NCBI GenBank assembly: GCA_020848095.1
Contig: JADLAT010000017.1
Coordinates: 62,001 to 126,000 of the forward strand
DNA: 64,000 nucleotides
DNA from: Alphaproteobacteria bacterium
GTDB lineage: Bacteria; Pseudomonadota; Alphaproteobacteria; Micavibrionales; Micavibrionaceae
Reading direction: 5' to 3'
A program made the position numbers and the translations under genes. Below the pieces are notes generated by a model. It saw only the letters and a list, made by a program, of their open reading frames with translations, was not told where the DNA came from and ran no database searches. Of this stretch, positions 35,735 to 43,982 are shown piece after piece. Each line of letters starts with the position of its first letter. Position 1 is the stretch's first letter.

Positions 35735-36250
35735 ATGAATCGCTTTGCCCTTCACAGCTTTTGCCTTCTCATGGCGCTTTTTCTGTCCGGATGTGCGGCC
35801 ATCACACCGCCGCCGCCCAAAACCCTGCCGGAGAGCTTTCTGGCGCATACGTGGCAACCATTTTCAGATTCCGTTCATGATCTCAAATTTTATAAAAACG
35901 GCGTTGTGGAAACATACGATCGGAAAAAACTCACAAGCCATGAATATTACAGGATTATTCATCAAGCCGGACCAGAGGATTTTTATCTGATCAACACTTA
36001 TGATTGGTATTTTCGAGATCCATCTGGAAACCACGCACCAAGATTTCATTATGACTATATACACATCTGGCTTGAACCTTCGATCGTCGACCCCGCCGAA
36101 ATAGTCCTGCAAAGGGATATCTATAGAATCATCCCAACGGAAGAGGAATGGGTTACCCTTACACCGGAACAACACTGGCAAAAAATCAAAAAGCACATGG
36201 AAGAGTCCTCGGATCAGGTCTCCTCGTCTGCAGCCTATGCCAGGGATTAA
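35735..36250 (+). CDS. Lipoprotein encoded against the phage operon (moron candidate)
   Basis: A 171-residue protein with a lipoprotein signal: RFALHSFCLLMALFLSGC, lipobox LSGC. The mature part is a mixed alpha/beta domain with a Pro-rich start (AAITPPPPKTLPES) and many aromatic residues. The family is not recognised. It is the only plus-strand gene within the remnant, lies between tail fibre and lysozyme, and overlaps the lysozyme end by 4 nt. An own -10 box and an exported product are typical of lysogenic conversion genes. Confidence 0.7.
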   Translation: MNRFALHSFCLLMALFLSGCAAITPPPPKTLPESFLAHTWQPFSDSVHDLKFYKNGVVETYDRKKLTSHEYYRIIHQAGPEDFYLINTYDWYFRDPSGNHAPRFHYDYIHIWLEPSIVDPAEIVLQRDIYRIIPTEEEWVTLTPEQHWQKIKKHMEESSDQVSSSAAYARD

Positions 36251-36954
36251 CTGTTCGGCTTTCGTTTCTTCCGCGCCCTCTCAATTCGGTCAGCTTCCTC
36301 GAATAATTTTCTGGTTTCTATATTTCTTCTATTCCTTTCATTCGCCCCCACATCTCCGTTATGAATATTACGCCGCGATTCTTTTGCAGCCCTTTGCCAA
36401 TCACGATCACGCACAGCCGGAAAAAGCTTTTCCCATGTTGTTTCTTTGAATTTTGTTGGGCCGATCTGGTATTCCATATCCTGCAACGCGGCACGGGCCG
36501 GCGCCGGATAGGTCGGTAAATCGGGAAAGGTCTTGTGCAGATAACGTACGCCCTCGCGCAGCCTTTGTTCCTGTAAAAATTCCATGTCCGGTGTTTTCAG
36601 GCGTAGATTACTTAGCCCCTTACCTGACAGTGGATCATACTCTGTATACACCTGCCCTATCGGCGCTGCCATCACGCGCCTATATGCTTCTGCTTTCTCC
36701 TCGTCTTTAGCTGGCCGGATAGGGCGATCGCGCCCTTCATACACGTAAAGCGGCAGATTTTTTGCCGCCTCGGCATCCGGGATCATCAAACCGATTCCAA
36801 TTGTGGCTTTACCCTTGGTGTCTCTGTAAAAATAATCCGCGGGCTTTTCATTATCGCGCACGAATTTCTTGACAGATTCATTGACCGCATCCGGTGAATG
36901 CACCCATGAGTCCGGTGAAGTCTTATTATTTGTTCTGCGTTTTGTATCACTCAT
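36247..36954 (-). CDS. Phage lysozyme-like muramidase
   Basis: A 235-residue protein with the T4-lysozyme-type active-site pattern: a Glu (DNEKPADYFY), the Asp in YRDTKGKATIGIG, and the Thr of TIGIG, in the usual spacing. Later, YPAPARAALQDMEYQIG resembles the family's conserved helix. Long basic N- and C-terminal extensions are unusual, and the C-terminal part is strongly charged. It lies within the virion gene block rather than in the lysis cassette, so it could be a virion-associated enzyme for DNA entry. Confidence 0.7.
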   Translation of the reverse strand: MSDTKRRTNNKTSPDSWVHSPDAVNESVKKFVRDNEKPADYFYRDTKGKATIGIGLMIPDAEAAKNLPLYVYEGRDRPIRPAKDEEKAEAYRRVMAAPIGQVYTEYDPLSGKGLSNLRLKTPDMEFLQEQRLREGVRYLHKTFPDLPTYPAPARAALQDMEYQIGPTKFKETTWEKLFPAVRDRDWQRAAKESRRNIHNGDVGANERNRRNIETRKLFEEADRIERARKKRKPNS

Positions 36955-36986
36955 TGCGTTATCTCCCTGATCCTATCTCTTGTTTC

Positions 36987-37499
36987 TTAAAACAACCGCG
37001 CCAGTTTTTGCCGCTCGCGGAGCTGCTGCGCCTGAAGCAGGTTGAGCGACTGGCTCTGGCTTATTCCCTGATCCAGCGCATTGATTTTGAGCGCGTCGAG
37101 CTGTTCCCGTTTTTTCAACTCATCTTCGGATTCATCGAACAGCCCCAAAAGCACCGCCTGCGAGGAGCCACCATCCGAGCCGACACCTTGCGAGCCGAAC
37201 TGCGCCCGTTGCCGTGCCACGGCGCGTTTTAAGGCGGTTCGGCGGTCGGACTCTGCCTGCGCTGCCTGCGTGGCGATTTTTTGCTTTTCCAGCCCCGCCT
37301 GCGCGATGCTTTGCGTTTGCTGCATTGCCTGTTGCTGCTGTAACTGCCGGAGAGCCATATTCTGCTCTTCCCGTTGCTGGCGCCCGGAATTTTGGATATC
37401 CAGAACTTTGGAAACCGGTCCCAAAAACGGCAGACCGCCGCCTGTGATCGCGTTTGCCAGGCCGATGCCCTGCGATAGTATTGGTGTTATTGATCCCAT
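36987..37499 (-). CDS. Internal virion protein-like (T7 gp14-like)
   Basis: About 170 residues from ATG 37499, preceded by AAGGAG 10 nt upstream. A Gly-rich, weakly hydrophobic N-terminus (ILSQGIGLANAITGGGLPFLGPV) is followed by a very long Gln/Ala-rich helix with coiled-coil character. Composition and position after the nozzle gene fit the small internal (ejection) protein of podoviruses. Sequence similarity is only general. Confidence 0.6.
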   Translation of the reverse strand: MGSITPILSQGIGLANAITGGGLPFLGPVSKVLDIQNSGRQQREEQNMALRQLQQQQAMQQTQSIAQAGLEKQKIATQAAQAESDRRTALKRAVARQRAQFGSQGVGSDGGSSQAVLLGLFDESEDELKKREQLDALKINALDQGISQSQSLNLLQAQQLRERQKLARLF

Positions 37500-37515
37500 T
37501 TTATTATTACTCCTT

Positions 37516-39414
37516 TCAATCATTGACCTTGATATGCGTAACCACAGAGAGCAGCGCAAAAGACAGCGGCATGTCCTGTTCTATGCGCCAGAGCGGGCGC
37601 GTGTTATCCGCCTGCCAGCCCAGAGCGCGCACGCTTATGTCTCCGCTGATCTTTGGCGGCGGTGCGTCCAGAAGCTCTGTGCCGAGCTGGCGCAAAGCCA
37701 CATCGCGCAGCCCGCGCCCGACATCGAGCCGCAGAGCTTGCGTATCTTGCACCCGGAATATCCCCTCGATCAGGCGCATTTTACGGCCCGCGCCGGCAGC
37801 CCCCAGAACGCCCGGCGGCAAGGGCTCCACCACATGGGTAAAGGGCAGCCCGGCTTCAATCTCCAGCGCGGCGGTTTCAAGTTCGATCTCTCCGCCGCTC
37901 ACCAGAACGGCGTCCTGCACCAGACCGTCAGCCACGCTCACCACGTCCCGGCCTTCGAGATGATCCAGCCCGGCCCAGCTTGTGGCCGGCACCCCCACCG
38001 TTCCGCTCAGCGCGGAATCCAGCGCCAGCGTATCGTCAAGCTGCTCCACCAGATACGCATCCTCGCGCGCCACCAGCATATAAACCTCATCCCCCACCAC
38101 GGCGACGGATTTCACCGCGCCCGCTGTTTCATGCAGCGTCCAGGCGTTCACCCCCTCGGCACGAAACACGGTGAGCGCAGCGAATTTCCCATCATCGCGC
38201 ACCAGAAACAACAAGCGCCGTTTCTGGTCGTAATCCATATCCACCGGGTTGCCGATCATATGCCGGGAGAGCAGCGCCAAATCGGTCGATTTATAGGCCT
38301 GCTCCAGATCGGTATAGAGGAACTCCTGAATTTCCTTACCGTTTCGGGCGATAAACAACGTCGCGCCATCGACATTGATCGGCGGAATATGCCGCCCGAT
38401 GACCGAACCAATGCGCGTTTGCCGCCGGATCTGCACCGCCGCCGGTGTGAGCGGATCGCCCGTGACCATCCATTCCGCGCCGCTGGTGAAGACCTGCAAA
38501 TGGCGGCCTGAGAAAATCCCGCGAATAGCGTTGACCTGATCAGAGAGAATGGCAAATTCTATAGCCTCATCATCCAGCCCCTCGCCCCGGTCGAAATTAA
38601 ACAGATCGCCGGATTTTGAAAACCACAGGCGATTTGGCATTTCGCGGCTGCCGCCGATCACCAGACGATCCTGATGGAAGGCCACCGTTGCCGGATAGCC
38701 GCGCACGGGGGAGAAAGCCTGTTCTTCCCAGTCAATTGTCGGCGTTGTACCGCTCAGCGTTTCGATCACATCGGCGCTGACCACCGTGGCGGAATCGAAA
38801 TCGGTAATCTCCACCTCCCTTCCCCCAACGCGCAGACGCGTCCCCTCATGCCCGGCTTCAAAGACCGGGGCGGATGCGGTCAACGTGATCGCGCCCGTTG
38901 TGCCGCTGGGCGTTAGTGTCACTGCGCTTTCTGCGAATTTGAAATAGGGCTGATGCCGCACGCCATTATCGCCCGTAAAGAAATTCCACGCGCTCAAGGA
39001 CCATGTTCCGCCCACGCCGCGCGTCAGTTTTCTGGGCGGCACATCCGGATGCACCATCAAAAGCGTATCGGCGCTTTGCGTCCATGATAATTGCGATACC
39101 TGCGCCGCGCTCCAGGGGGCTGCGATACTGGCTTCCTTATACCCGCCCGCGTAAACCCCGATCTCAAGATCGGTCACAACCAGAAGATAAGTCTGCTCCG
39201 TATTGAACTCGAAGGAGATCAAACGCCCATCGCCCGGCGCGGTGTCGATAAACCTCAAACCGGCGCGGCGCGCAATTCCGCCCGTCGGGTTAATGAAGAC
39301 ATTCCGCAGGGCCAGCGCGCCGTTCTCATAAGCGCGCAGATCACCACGGCCCAGTAAATCTCTCGATATTTCTCCGGCGGTGAAATTGGTTTTAACTTCC
39401 CGAATTCTTGTCAT
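37516..39414 (-). CDS. Phage tail tubular protein B/nozzle
   Basis: A 632-residue tail protein. The N-terminal signature NFTAGEISRDLLGRGDLRAYENGALALRN, followed by NPTGGIARRAGLRFID, is typical of podoviral nozzle proteins, as are RVGGREVEITDF and the RGYPATVAFHQDRLVIGG block around residue 250. An AAGGA ribosome site lies 8 nt before ATG 39414. Start codon, ribosome site and an upstream terminator all lie inside a 77-bp repeat whose other copy is at 40739. Confidence 0.85.
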   Translation of the reverse strand: MTRIREVKTNFTAGEISRDLLGRGDLRAYENGALALRNVFINPTGGIARRAGLRFIDTAPGDGRLISFEFNTEQTYLLVVTDLEIGVYAGGYKEASIAAPWSAAQVSQLSWTQSADTLLMVHPDVPPRKLTRGVGGTWSLSAWNFFTGDNGVRHQPYFKFAESAVTLTPSGTTGAITLTASAPVFEAGHEGTRLRVGGREVEITDFDSATVVSADVIETLSGTTPTIDWEEQAFSPVRGYPATVAFHQDRLVIGGSREMPNRLWFSKSGDLFNFDRGEGLDDEAIEFAILSDQVNAIRGIFSGRHLQVFTSGAEWMVTGDPLTPAAVQIRRQTRIGSVIGRHIPPINVDGATLFIARNGKEIQEFLYTDLEQAYKSTDLALLSRHMIGNPVDMDYDQKRRLLFLVRDDGKFAALTVFRAEGVNAWTLHETAGAVKSVAVVGDEVYMLVAREDAYLVEQLDDTLALDSALSGTVGVPATSWAGLDHLEGRDVVSVADGLVQDAVLVSGGEIELETAALEIEAGLPFTHVVEPLPPGVLGAAGAGRKMRLIEGIFRVQDTQALRLDVGRGLRDVALRQLGTELLDAPPPKISGDISVRALGWQADNTRPLWRIEQDMPLSFALLSVVTHIKVND

Positions 39415-39474
39415 GTTTTTTTCCTTGTTGAATTTTAAGACAATAAAAAACCCGCCCCTTTGCGAAAGGGCGGG
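39398..39474 (-). repeat. 77-bp perfect direct repeat, copy 1
   Basis: Identical over all 77 bp to 40739-40815. It contains, in minus-strand order, an intrinsic terminator, the AAGGA ribosome site, and the ATG plus the next four codons and a partial codon of the tail tubular B gene. The two copies bracket the GNAT gene. Confidence 0.95.
39445..39474 (-). terminator. Intrinsic terminator after the GNAT gene
   Basis: A 10-bp stem (CCCGCCCTTT with AAAGGGGCGGG, small loop) followed by TTTTTTATTG on the minus strand. It stands between the GNAT gene and tail tubular B, so tail B expression needs readthrough, antitermination or its own promoter. Confidence 0.85.
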
Positions 39475-39499
39475 TTGGTTGAAGATTCTGCTTTTATCC

Positions 39500-40612
39500 C
39501 TAGGACATATCTGGTCCCGGCAGAACGGCGGGTAACGACTTCGGTATCTCTAGCGCTGCTGCTGGTTTGACGTTCAGAACTTTCGCCGCATGTTCCGTTA
39601 GGAGTTTTCGTACTTTTCCATCGTTAGCAACCTCATCGCCGACGACGACTGTAGCAAGCAGTCCCAGCCCTATAAACGCGTTCTTGATTCCTGTTGTAGA
39701 GTCGATCTGCGATTTCGGCGCCGTGGGAGACAGAGCCTCTTCAGACAATATGTGAATATTTACATTCGCCACAGGCGTCGTTTTCGCCCTAATCTCCTCG
39801 CTGCGGAGAGAAAGCCACACTCCTGGCTCTTTATCGATATCACGGAGATACTTATCGATCGCTGGATACTGGCTACGTAATTCCAACTCCGGAAGATTGC
39901 CATACTGGATACGGCTCATATCCAGATAACTTTCCCGCGCGAATGATTTGCGGACGCGTGTTTTATCTGGACTGAGCACCTCATTTTTCAGATTTTCGTC
40001 TGAAAAACGAACAGTCATGTGATCATATCCCTGCACGTACTGGTCATCCTCCGATCCGGGGCGGACGTATTCAAGCTTCTCACCGGGTTTTTTGGAGCTA
40101 TCGTCTATAACAAAAAAATCTTGCCGCCTCCAAAAATTGATACGCCGGACTGCATTTGCAGTAGCTTCGGGCAATTCTTCTTCGCTATATGATGATTTAT
40201 GAAGCCTTTCAGGGTCCTCAATATCAATCAACGTATGCGTCACTCCGGACTCATCGCGCATATGATCGGATATGCGCCGGTTCATTTGCGCACCAATCCC
40301 CATATCTCTGTACGGCGGCAAAACGCCGGTCCACGGCACATACATCGCCTTACTTGAAGCTTTTTCAGCAGATGGCAATATTTCTGCCAATTCTATCCCA
40401 GCAGGATTTCCCTTTTCATCTCGCAGCAAGAAAAACTTTTCACTTTCGCTGTTCAGCATACGCTCCAGAAGCATTTCCGGAGGCTCACGGTCCGCTGGAT
40501 CGGTAAAAATCTGTTCAAAAACAGGAATCCATTCATTTTTTAGAATTTGTTCATCCTGCACTCTTTCGAGAGTATAATTTATTGAATTATGCGCACCTTG
40601 ATCATGAACCAT
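39500..40612 (-). CDS. GNAT-family acetyltransferase-like protein (cargo gene)
   Basis: About 370 residues from ATG 40612, with AAGAAGG 9 nt upstream. The first half has the GNAT fold: a strand ending PWTGVLPPYRDMGIGAQMNRR, which is the acetyl-CoA motif A (Arg/Gln-x2-Gly-x-Gly/Ala form, here RDMGIGA), and later INFWRRQDFFV like the terminal motif B. The C-terminal 150 residues are unrecognised, with one hydrophobic stretch (AFIGLGLLATVVVGDEV). It is AT-richer than its neighbours and bracketed by the 77-bp repeat. TTGATT and TAGTAT elements upstream may be its promoter. Confidence 0.7.
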   Translation of the reverse strand: MVHDQGAHNSINYTLERVQDEQILKNEWIPVFEQIFTDPADREPPEMLLERMLNSESEKFFLLRDEKGNPAGIELAEILPSAEKASSKAMYVPWTGVLPPYRDMGIGAQMNRRISDHMRDESGVTHTLIDIEDPERLHKSSYSEEELPEATANAVRRINFWRRQDFFVIDDSSKKPGEKLEYVRPGSEDDQYVQGYDHMTVRFSDENLKNEVLSPDKTRVRKSFARESYLDMSRIQYGNLPELELRSQYPAIDKYLRDIDKEPGVWLSLRSEEIRAKTTPVANVNIHILSEEALSPTAPKSQIDSTTGIKNAFIGLGLLATVVVGDEVANDGKVRKLLTEHAAKVLNVKPAAALEIPKSLPAVLPGPDMS

Positions 40613-40738
40613 CAAACAAAACCTTCTTTAAAAATTTTCACAACATGATACTATCATTTTCATAATGCATAAATCAACGTTTAATATCTATTCCATTGAT
40701 AATAAACAACCTTAATTCAATGCAATTAATCTTTACCC

Positions 40739-40815
40739 TCCCGAATTCTTGTCATGTTTTTTTCCTTGTTGAATTTTAAGACAATAAAAAACCCGCCCCT
40801 TTGCGAAAGGGCGGG
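40739..40815 (-). repeat. 77-bp perfect direct repeat, copy 2
   Basis: Identical to 39398-39474. Here the tail tubular B start is a dead fragment: the frame breaks off after the first codons and runs into the AT-rich gap before the GNAT gene. Confidence 0.95.
40786..40815 (-). terminator. Intrinsic terminator after the 40866-41360 gene
   Basis: The same stem and T tract as at 39445-39474, being part of the duplicated 77 bp. It ends transcription of the preceding cargo gene. Confidence 0.85.
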
Positions 40816-40865
40816 CGTAAAAAAACGTTCTGGTATTTAAGCCTTATAAGGGAAAAGAAGGCCGA

Positions 40866-41360
40866 TCAGTCATTTCCCGGCGGTGGCGGCGAACTATTCG
40901 CCTGCTGTTTTCTTCGTCTTTGGTAAACATGCCATCCGGCCACTGAAACGATCGCAGCGCCTGTACTCGCCATCCAAAAACTATGCATCGTCTTGCTGGT
41001 TTCAACACGTTTTTTCTCTGCATCTCTGGTTTTCTCGACAGCGGCTTCCAAGGGCTGCCGCTGCACCGGGTCCGTGAGGTCAATCACGAGCGGCTCGTTG
41101 TTTGCAAACGCCTGCTGAACGGCTTCATTGATAAACGTCTGCTTCAGCGCCTCTTTGGTCAGCTCCTCAGGCTGAGCCGGCGTGCCTATTTTTTGCTCCA
41201 CGGCACGCAGCTCTTCCTCCGCCTGATTATACATCATGCTCATAGCGGCACCAAACATGCCCAATATGCCCGCCCCCGTCCCATAGGTGACGGCCGTAAA
41301 AATTTTATCTGCCTTTTTTGCATCATCTGAATTTGATGCTTTTTCCGGTTCCTGACTCAT
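40866..41360 (-). CDS. Two-helix membrane protein (cargo gene)
   Basis: A 164-residue protein with AAGGG before ATG 41360. Two hydrophobic segments (residues about 24-44 and 127-148) flank a charged helical middle part of 80 residues that would lie on one side of the membrane; the C-terminus is basic then Pro-rich. No family is recognised. It has its own promoter with a palindrome over the start site and its own terminator, so it is a self-contained transcription unit inside the phage tail block. Confidence 0.65.
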   Translation of the reverse strand: MSQEPEKASNSDDAKKADKIFTAVTYGTGAGILGMFGAAMSMMYNQAEEELRAVEQKIGTPAQPEELTKEALKQTFINEAVQQAFANNEPLVIDLTDPVQRQPLEAAVEKTRDAEKKRVETSKTMHSFWMASTGAAIVSVAGWHVYQRRRKQQANSSPPPPGND

Positions 41361-41376
41361 AAAAAACCCTTCATAT

Positions 41377-41394
41377 ACTCAACAGTGATTGAGT
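41377..41394. promoter_or_regulatory. Palindromic operator candidate
   Basis: ACTCAACAGTGATTGAGT: perfect 6-bp arms around a 6-nt centre. It covers the predicted transcription start of the promoter at 41400-41428, where a bound regulator would block initiation. Confidence 0.5.
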
Positions 41395-41399
41395 TTACA

Positions 41400-41428
41400 G
41401 AATTAATAAGCATTTAAGGCTATGTCAA
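41400..41428 (-). promoter_or_regulatory. Promoter of the 40866-41360 gene
   Basis: Minus strand: TTGACA (41428-41423), 17 nt, TAATTC (41405-41400), 40 nt before the start codon. Confidence 0.55.
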
Positions 41429-41442
41429 TACAAAAATCAGAC

Positions 41443-42027
41443 CTAATCGTTGTGCAGCCCGCAATTTAACTCCGAAGCGGTATACGCCCCTTCATGTTCG
41501 ACGACCACCGCGCTTTGGCACTCAAGGTATATGCTCTCGCCCGTATACCCTTCGCCGACGAAGCGAAACTGCCCGACGGGGCCTTCATAATCATGATCAT
41601 CCGGCGAGAAAGGCTGGCGTAAAATTATAAACGGAGGAATGCCGTTCATGCTGAACGCTTCTTTGACGTCTTTATAGTAATTAACGCGGCTGCCCGCATT
41701 GTCTTTGCCGCAAGCGGCCTTTGAAAAGGCGCGTAAATAGAGATCCTCCTTTATTCGTGCGCCCGTTCCCTGATAACAGATCTGCGCGCCAATCATATCT
41801 ACGCCGCGAATTTCAATCGGTTTCATCTGTTCATCCGTCATCTCTTCGATGATCCTGCAGTCCTTTTCATGCGCGTCCCCCGCGCAAGGGTGGATATCAG
41901 GAATTTTTTGAACGGCTGGCGTCTTGTTATTATCTACATAATGCGGGGCGGGTTTTGCCTCCGCTCCACCGGCCGCATAGAGGCTAAAAGCCAGCATGTA
42001 CGAGGACATTTTATTCTTCAGCGCCAT
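41443..42027 (-). CDS. Exported protein of unknown function (cargo gene)
   Basis: A 194-residue protein with GGAG 8 nt before ATG 42027. The N-terminus (KNKMSSYMLAFSLYAAGGAEA) is a probable Sec signal. The mature part has six cysteines (HPCAGDAHEKDC, ICYQG, KAACGKD, LECQS, LNCGL), consistent with disulfides in the periplasm. No family is recognised. A TTGACG-N17 promoter-like pair lies upstream. Not a virion-type protein, so it is counted as phage-carried cargo. Confidence 0.65.
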   Translation of the reverse strand: MALKNKMSSYMLAFSLYAAGGAEAKPAPHYVDNNKTPAVQKIPDIHPCAGDAHEKDCRIIEEMTDEQMKPIEIRGVDMIGAQICYQGTGARIKEDLYLRAFSKAACGKDNAGSRVNYYKDVKEAFSMNGIPPFIILRQPFSPDDHDYEGPVGQFRFVGEGYTGESIYLECQSAVVVEHEGAYTASELNCGLHND

Positions 42028-42105
42028 AGGGATGCTCCGTAATCATTAATCATAATACGAAGGCACCCTATAACGGGAAAATCATTACGTCAATACAATA
42101 AGCGC

Positions 42106-42675
42106 TTACTCCCGCGCATCAATGAGCGAAAAGCGCTCTATCCGGCCCGGCGTATCTTGCTGCGCGTCGATCTGTCTGGCTCTGGCGAACTCATTTTCGG
42201 CAAGGCGGAAATGCGCCTCGGCGCGGCTGGTGTTCTCCGTTACGGGGATGGTAAATTCGGCGGAAAGCCGGGAAATCAGGGCCGTATCGAAAAACGGCGG
42301 AAACTCTTCTTCTTCGGGGCGGAAAATATAGGTTAAAATCACCGCATCGGCATTGGTATGCAGCGCCCCTCTGGCGATCCGGTATTGCAGGCCGCGCCCG
42401 CGATTGCCATTCCCCGCAGAAATCGCCCGCAGGAAGTCTGTCGGCAGTTGATAAGCATACGTAAAATCGGCAAGCGGCGGGGTTTCAAGCCGCGTCAGCT
42501 CTTGCTGTCCCAGCGCGAAACTCCACCCATAGGCGGAAAGCAACGCATCCCGAACGGAGGCGAATAAAGCGCCTGCAATCTCGGACTCGGCGGTGCCATC
42601 GTTAAAACTCTCGATCGGGCTCGCACCAATGCGAACCAAAGCACGGGCGCACAGCGCCACATCAGATAAGGCCAT
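42106..42675 (-). CDS. Phage tail tubular protein A
   Basis: A 189-residue protein resembling podoviral tail tubular A/gp11: starts with ALCARALVRIGASPIESF and continues with ALFASVRDALLSAYGWSFA, YAYQLPTDFLRAI, and LTYIFRPEEEEFPPFF, all typical of this adaptor between portal and nozzle. AAGGA lies 8 nt before the start. In related phages tail A and tail B are neighbours; here three cargo genes separate them. Confidence 0.85.
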   Translation of the reverse strand: MALSDVALCARALVRIGASPIESFNDGTAESEIAGALFASVRDALLSAYGWSFALGQQELTRLETPPLADFTYAYQLPTDFLRAISAGNGNRGRGLQYRIARGALHTNADAVILTYIFRPEEEEFPPFFDTALISRLSAEFTIPVTENTSRAEAHFRLAENEFARARQIDAQQDTPGRIERFSLIDARE

Positions 42676-42840
42676 GATAAATTTCCTTTTGCGTCAAACA
42701 TACAAAAAACGGCAATCAGTAATCCCGCCCCCGCCCGAAGAGGAAAAAGGCAGGAGCGGGACCACAGGCCGTACACCGGGCGGCGTCTCAGAAACACGCG
42801 TGAGCCTGCTTGAGGCGCATTACTCGCAGCTTAGAGGGCG

Positions 42841-43080
42841 CTACGCGTAGAGCGCTATACTCACGGTGGAGCCGGTATTGGCCGTCACCACGTAGAACTT
42901 CGTGGCCGGCGTGCCGTCGGTGTCGACATTCGCAATAATCAGGTCATTCACGCGCACCATATCGGCGGATTTATTAAAATAACCACCGCTGGTTACGCTT
43001 GAATCGATTGTTGTGTAGTGCCAGAGCGTGAAATTATTGGCATAGGCCAAAACGCTCAGGTCGGATGCAATAAATGACAT
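42841..43080 (-). CDS. Small phage head-associated protein
   Basis: A 79-residue protein rich in beta-forming residues with an AAGGA site 10 nt before ATG 43080. It directly follows the capsid gene, where podoviruses of this kind often encode a small conserved protein of this size. A decoration or joining role is inferred from position only. Confidence 0.65.
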   Translation of the reverse strand: MSFIASDLSVLAYANNFTLWHYTTIDSSVTSGGYFNKSADMVRVNDLIIANVDTDGTPATKFYVVTANTGSTVSIALYA

Positions 43081-43145
43081 GGTATGGGTTTCCTTCCAGT
43101 TTGGATTTCTCGAATGATAAAAACGCCAAAGGCTTTTAAAGCGCC

Positions 43146-43982
43146 CTAAGCGTCCGGGGTTTCATCGCAATTGATGGTCACGATGCCCGCATCTTCGATC
43201 AGACCCGCGCCCTGGCTCATCATGTTGTTGACGAAATGCGCGGCGCGGTCGCCATGCCATGAAATATCCGTCTGTACATCACTGGCGGCGGCATGACCGA
43301 TGGCGGTTTTGTGATACCAGTAGCAAGAGCGGATATCATTGCCGTCAACCGGCAGGCCGGAATGCGGAATGAACAACGTCCCCAGCCACATTTTGGCTTG
43401 CGTTACCGTGGCGAAGGGCAAGGAATCCGTCCCGACATAATCGGCTTTTACGAACTCATCCAGCGCCAGCAATTCGCTCCATTGTTTCCAGCCGACAATG
43501 CAAAAACGCTGACCGTCATCGGGGATGTCTTTTTCACCAAAGATCTCGAAAGCCTCCAGAATTTTGGCCTTGCTCATCCCGACATTGTTATCAACGATCA
43601 GGTTGACGGAGGCCGAATCCAGCGCATTGATAATCAGCTCATCGGTTTTACGGCCCAGCGCATGCGCGCCGGCGTTCGCGATGACCTGCCGCTCGTCGAT
43701 ATTGGTTTTTAGCTCATCCAGCCGGTCGATCCAGTCGCCCGCATAGAAATCCTGAAGCGGGACCTCTATAGAGGTGTGATCCAGATTCATAACCGGCACC
43801 ATGCCATGGGTAGATTTGGTGGAAGCCGTACCCTTTCCAACCTTTTGGAAAACAGCCGCACCGCCATTTACATTGGAGATGGTGCGGACCGTATTGCGCA
43901 ATTTGGAGCCCTGGCGCTGATACGCCTCATGCACTTCGCGCTCGAATTGCTTGATGAAGGCCTGGTCAATTGTCGTAGACAT
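43146..43982 (-). CDS. Phage major capsid protein
   Basis: About 278 residues from ATG 43982, with AAAGG 9 nt upstream. It matches the Phage_capsid_2 group: FEREVHEAYQRQGSKLRNTVR near the N-terminus, the VQKVGKGTAS-like FQKVGKGTAS with the following TKSTHGMVPVMNL, LQDFYAGDWIDRLDELK, and a central helical domain. Full length, no frameshift. It is the first gene of the phage operon; normally scaffold and portal precede it, but here only the promoter region does. Confidence 0.88.
   Translation of the reverse strand: MSTTIDQAFIKQFEREVHEAYQRQGSKLRNTVRTISNVNGGAAVFQKVGKGTASTKSTHGMVPVMNLDHTSIEVPLQDFYAGDWIDRLDELKTNIDERQVIANAGAHALGRKTDELIINALDSASVNLIVDNNVGMSKAKILEAFEIFGEKDIPDDGQRFCIVGWKQWSELLALDEFVKADYVGTDSLPFATVTQAKMWLGTLFIPHSGLPVDGNDIRSCYWYHKTAIGHAAASDVQTDISWHGDRAAHFVNNMMSQGAGLIEDAGIVTINCDETPDA

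Noticed and set aside
39500..40612. Transposon as the cause of the GNAT insertion
   Set aside because: No transposase and no terminal inverted repeats; a 77-bp repeat is far longer than target duplications of known insertion sequences.
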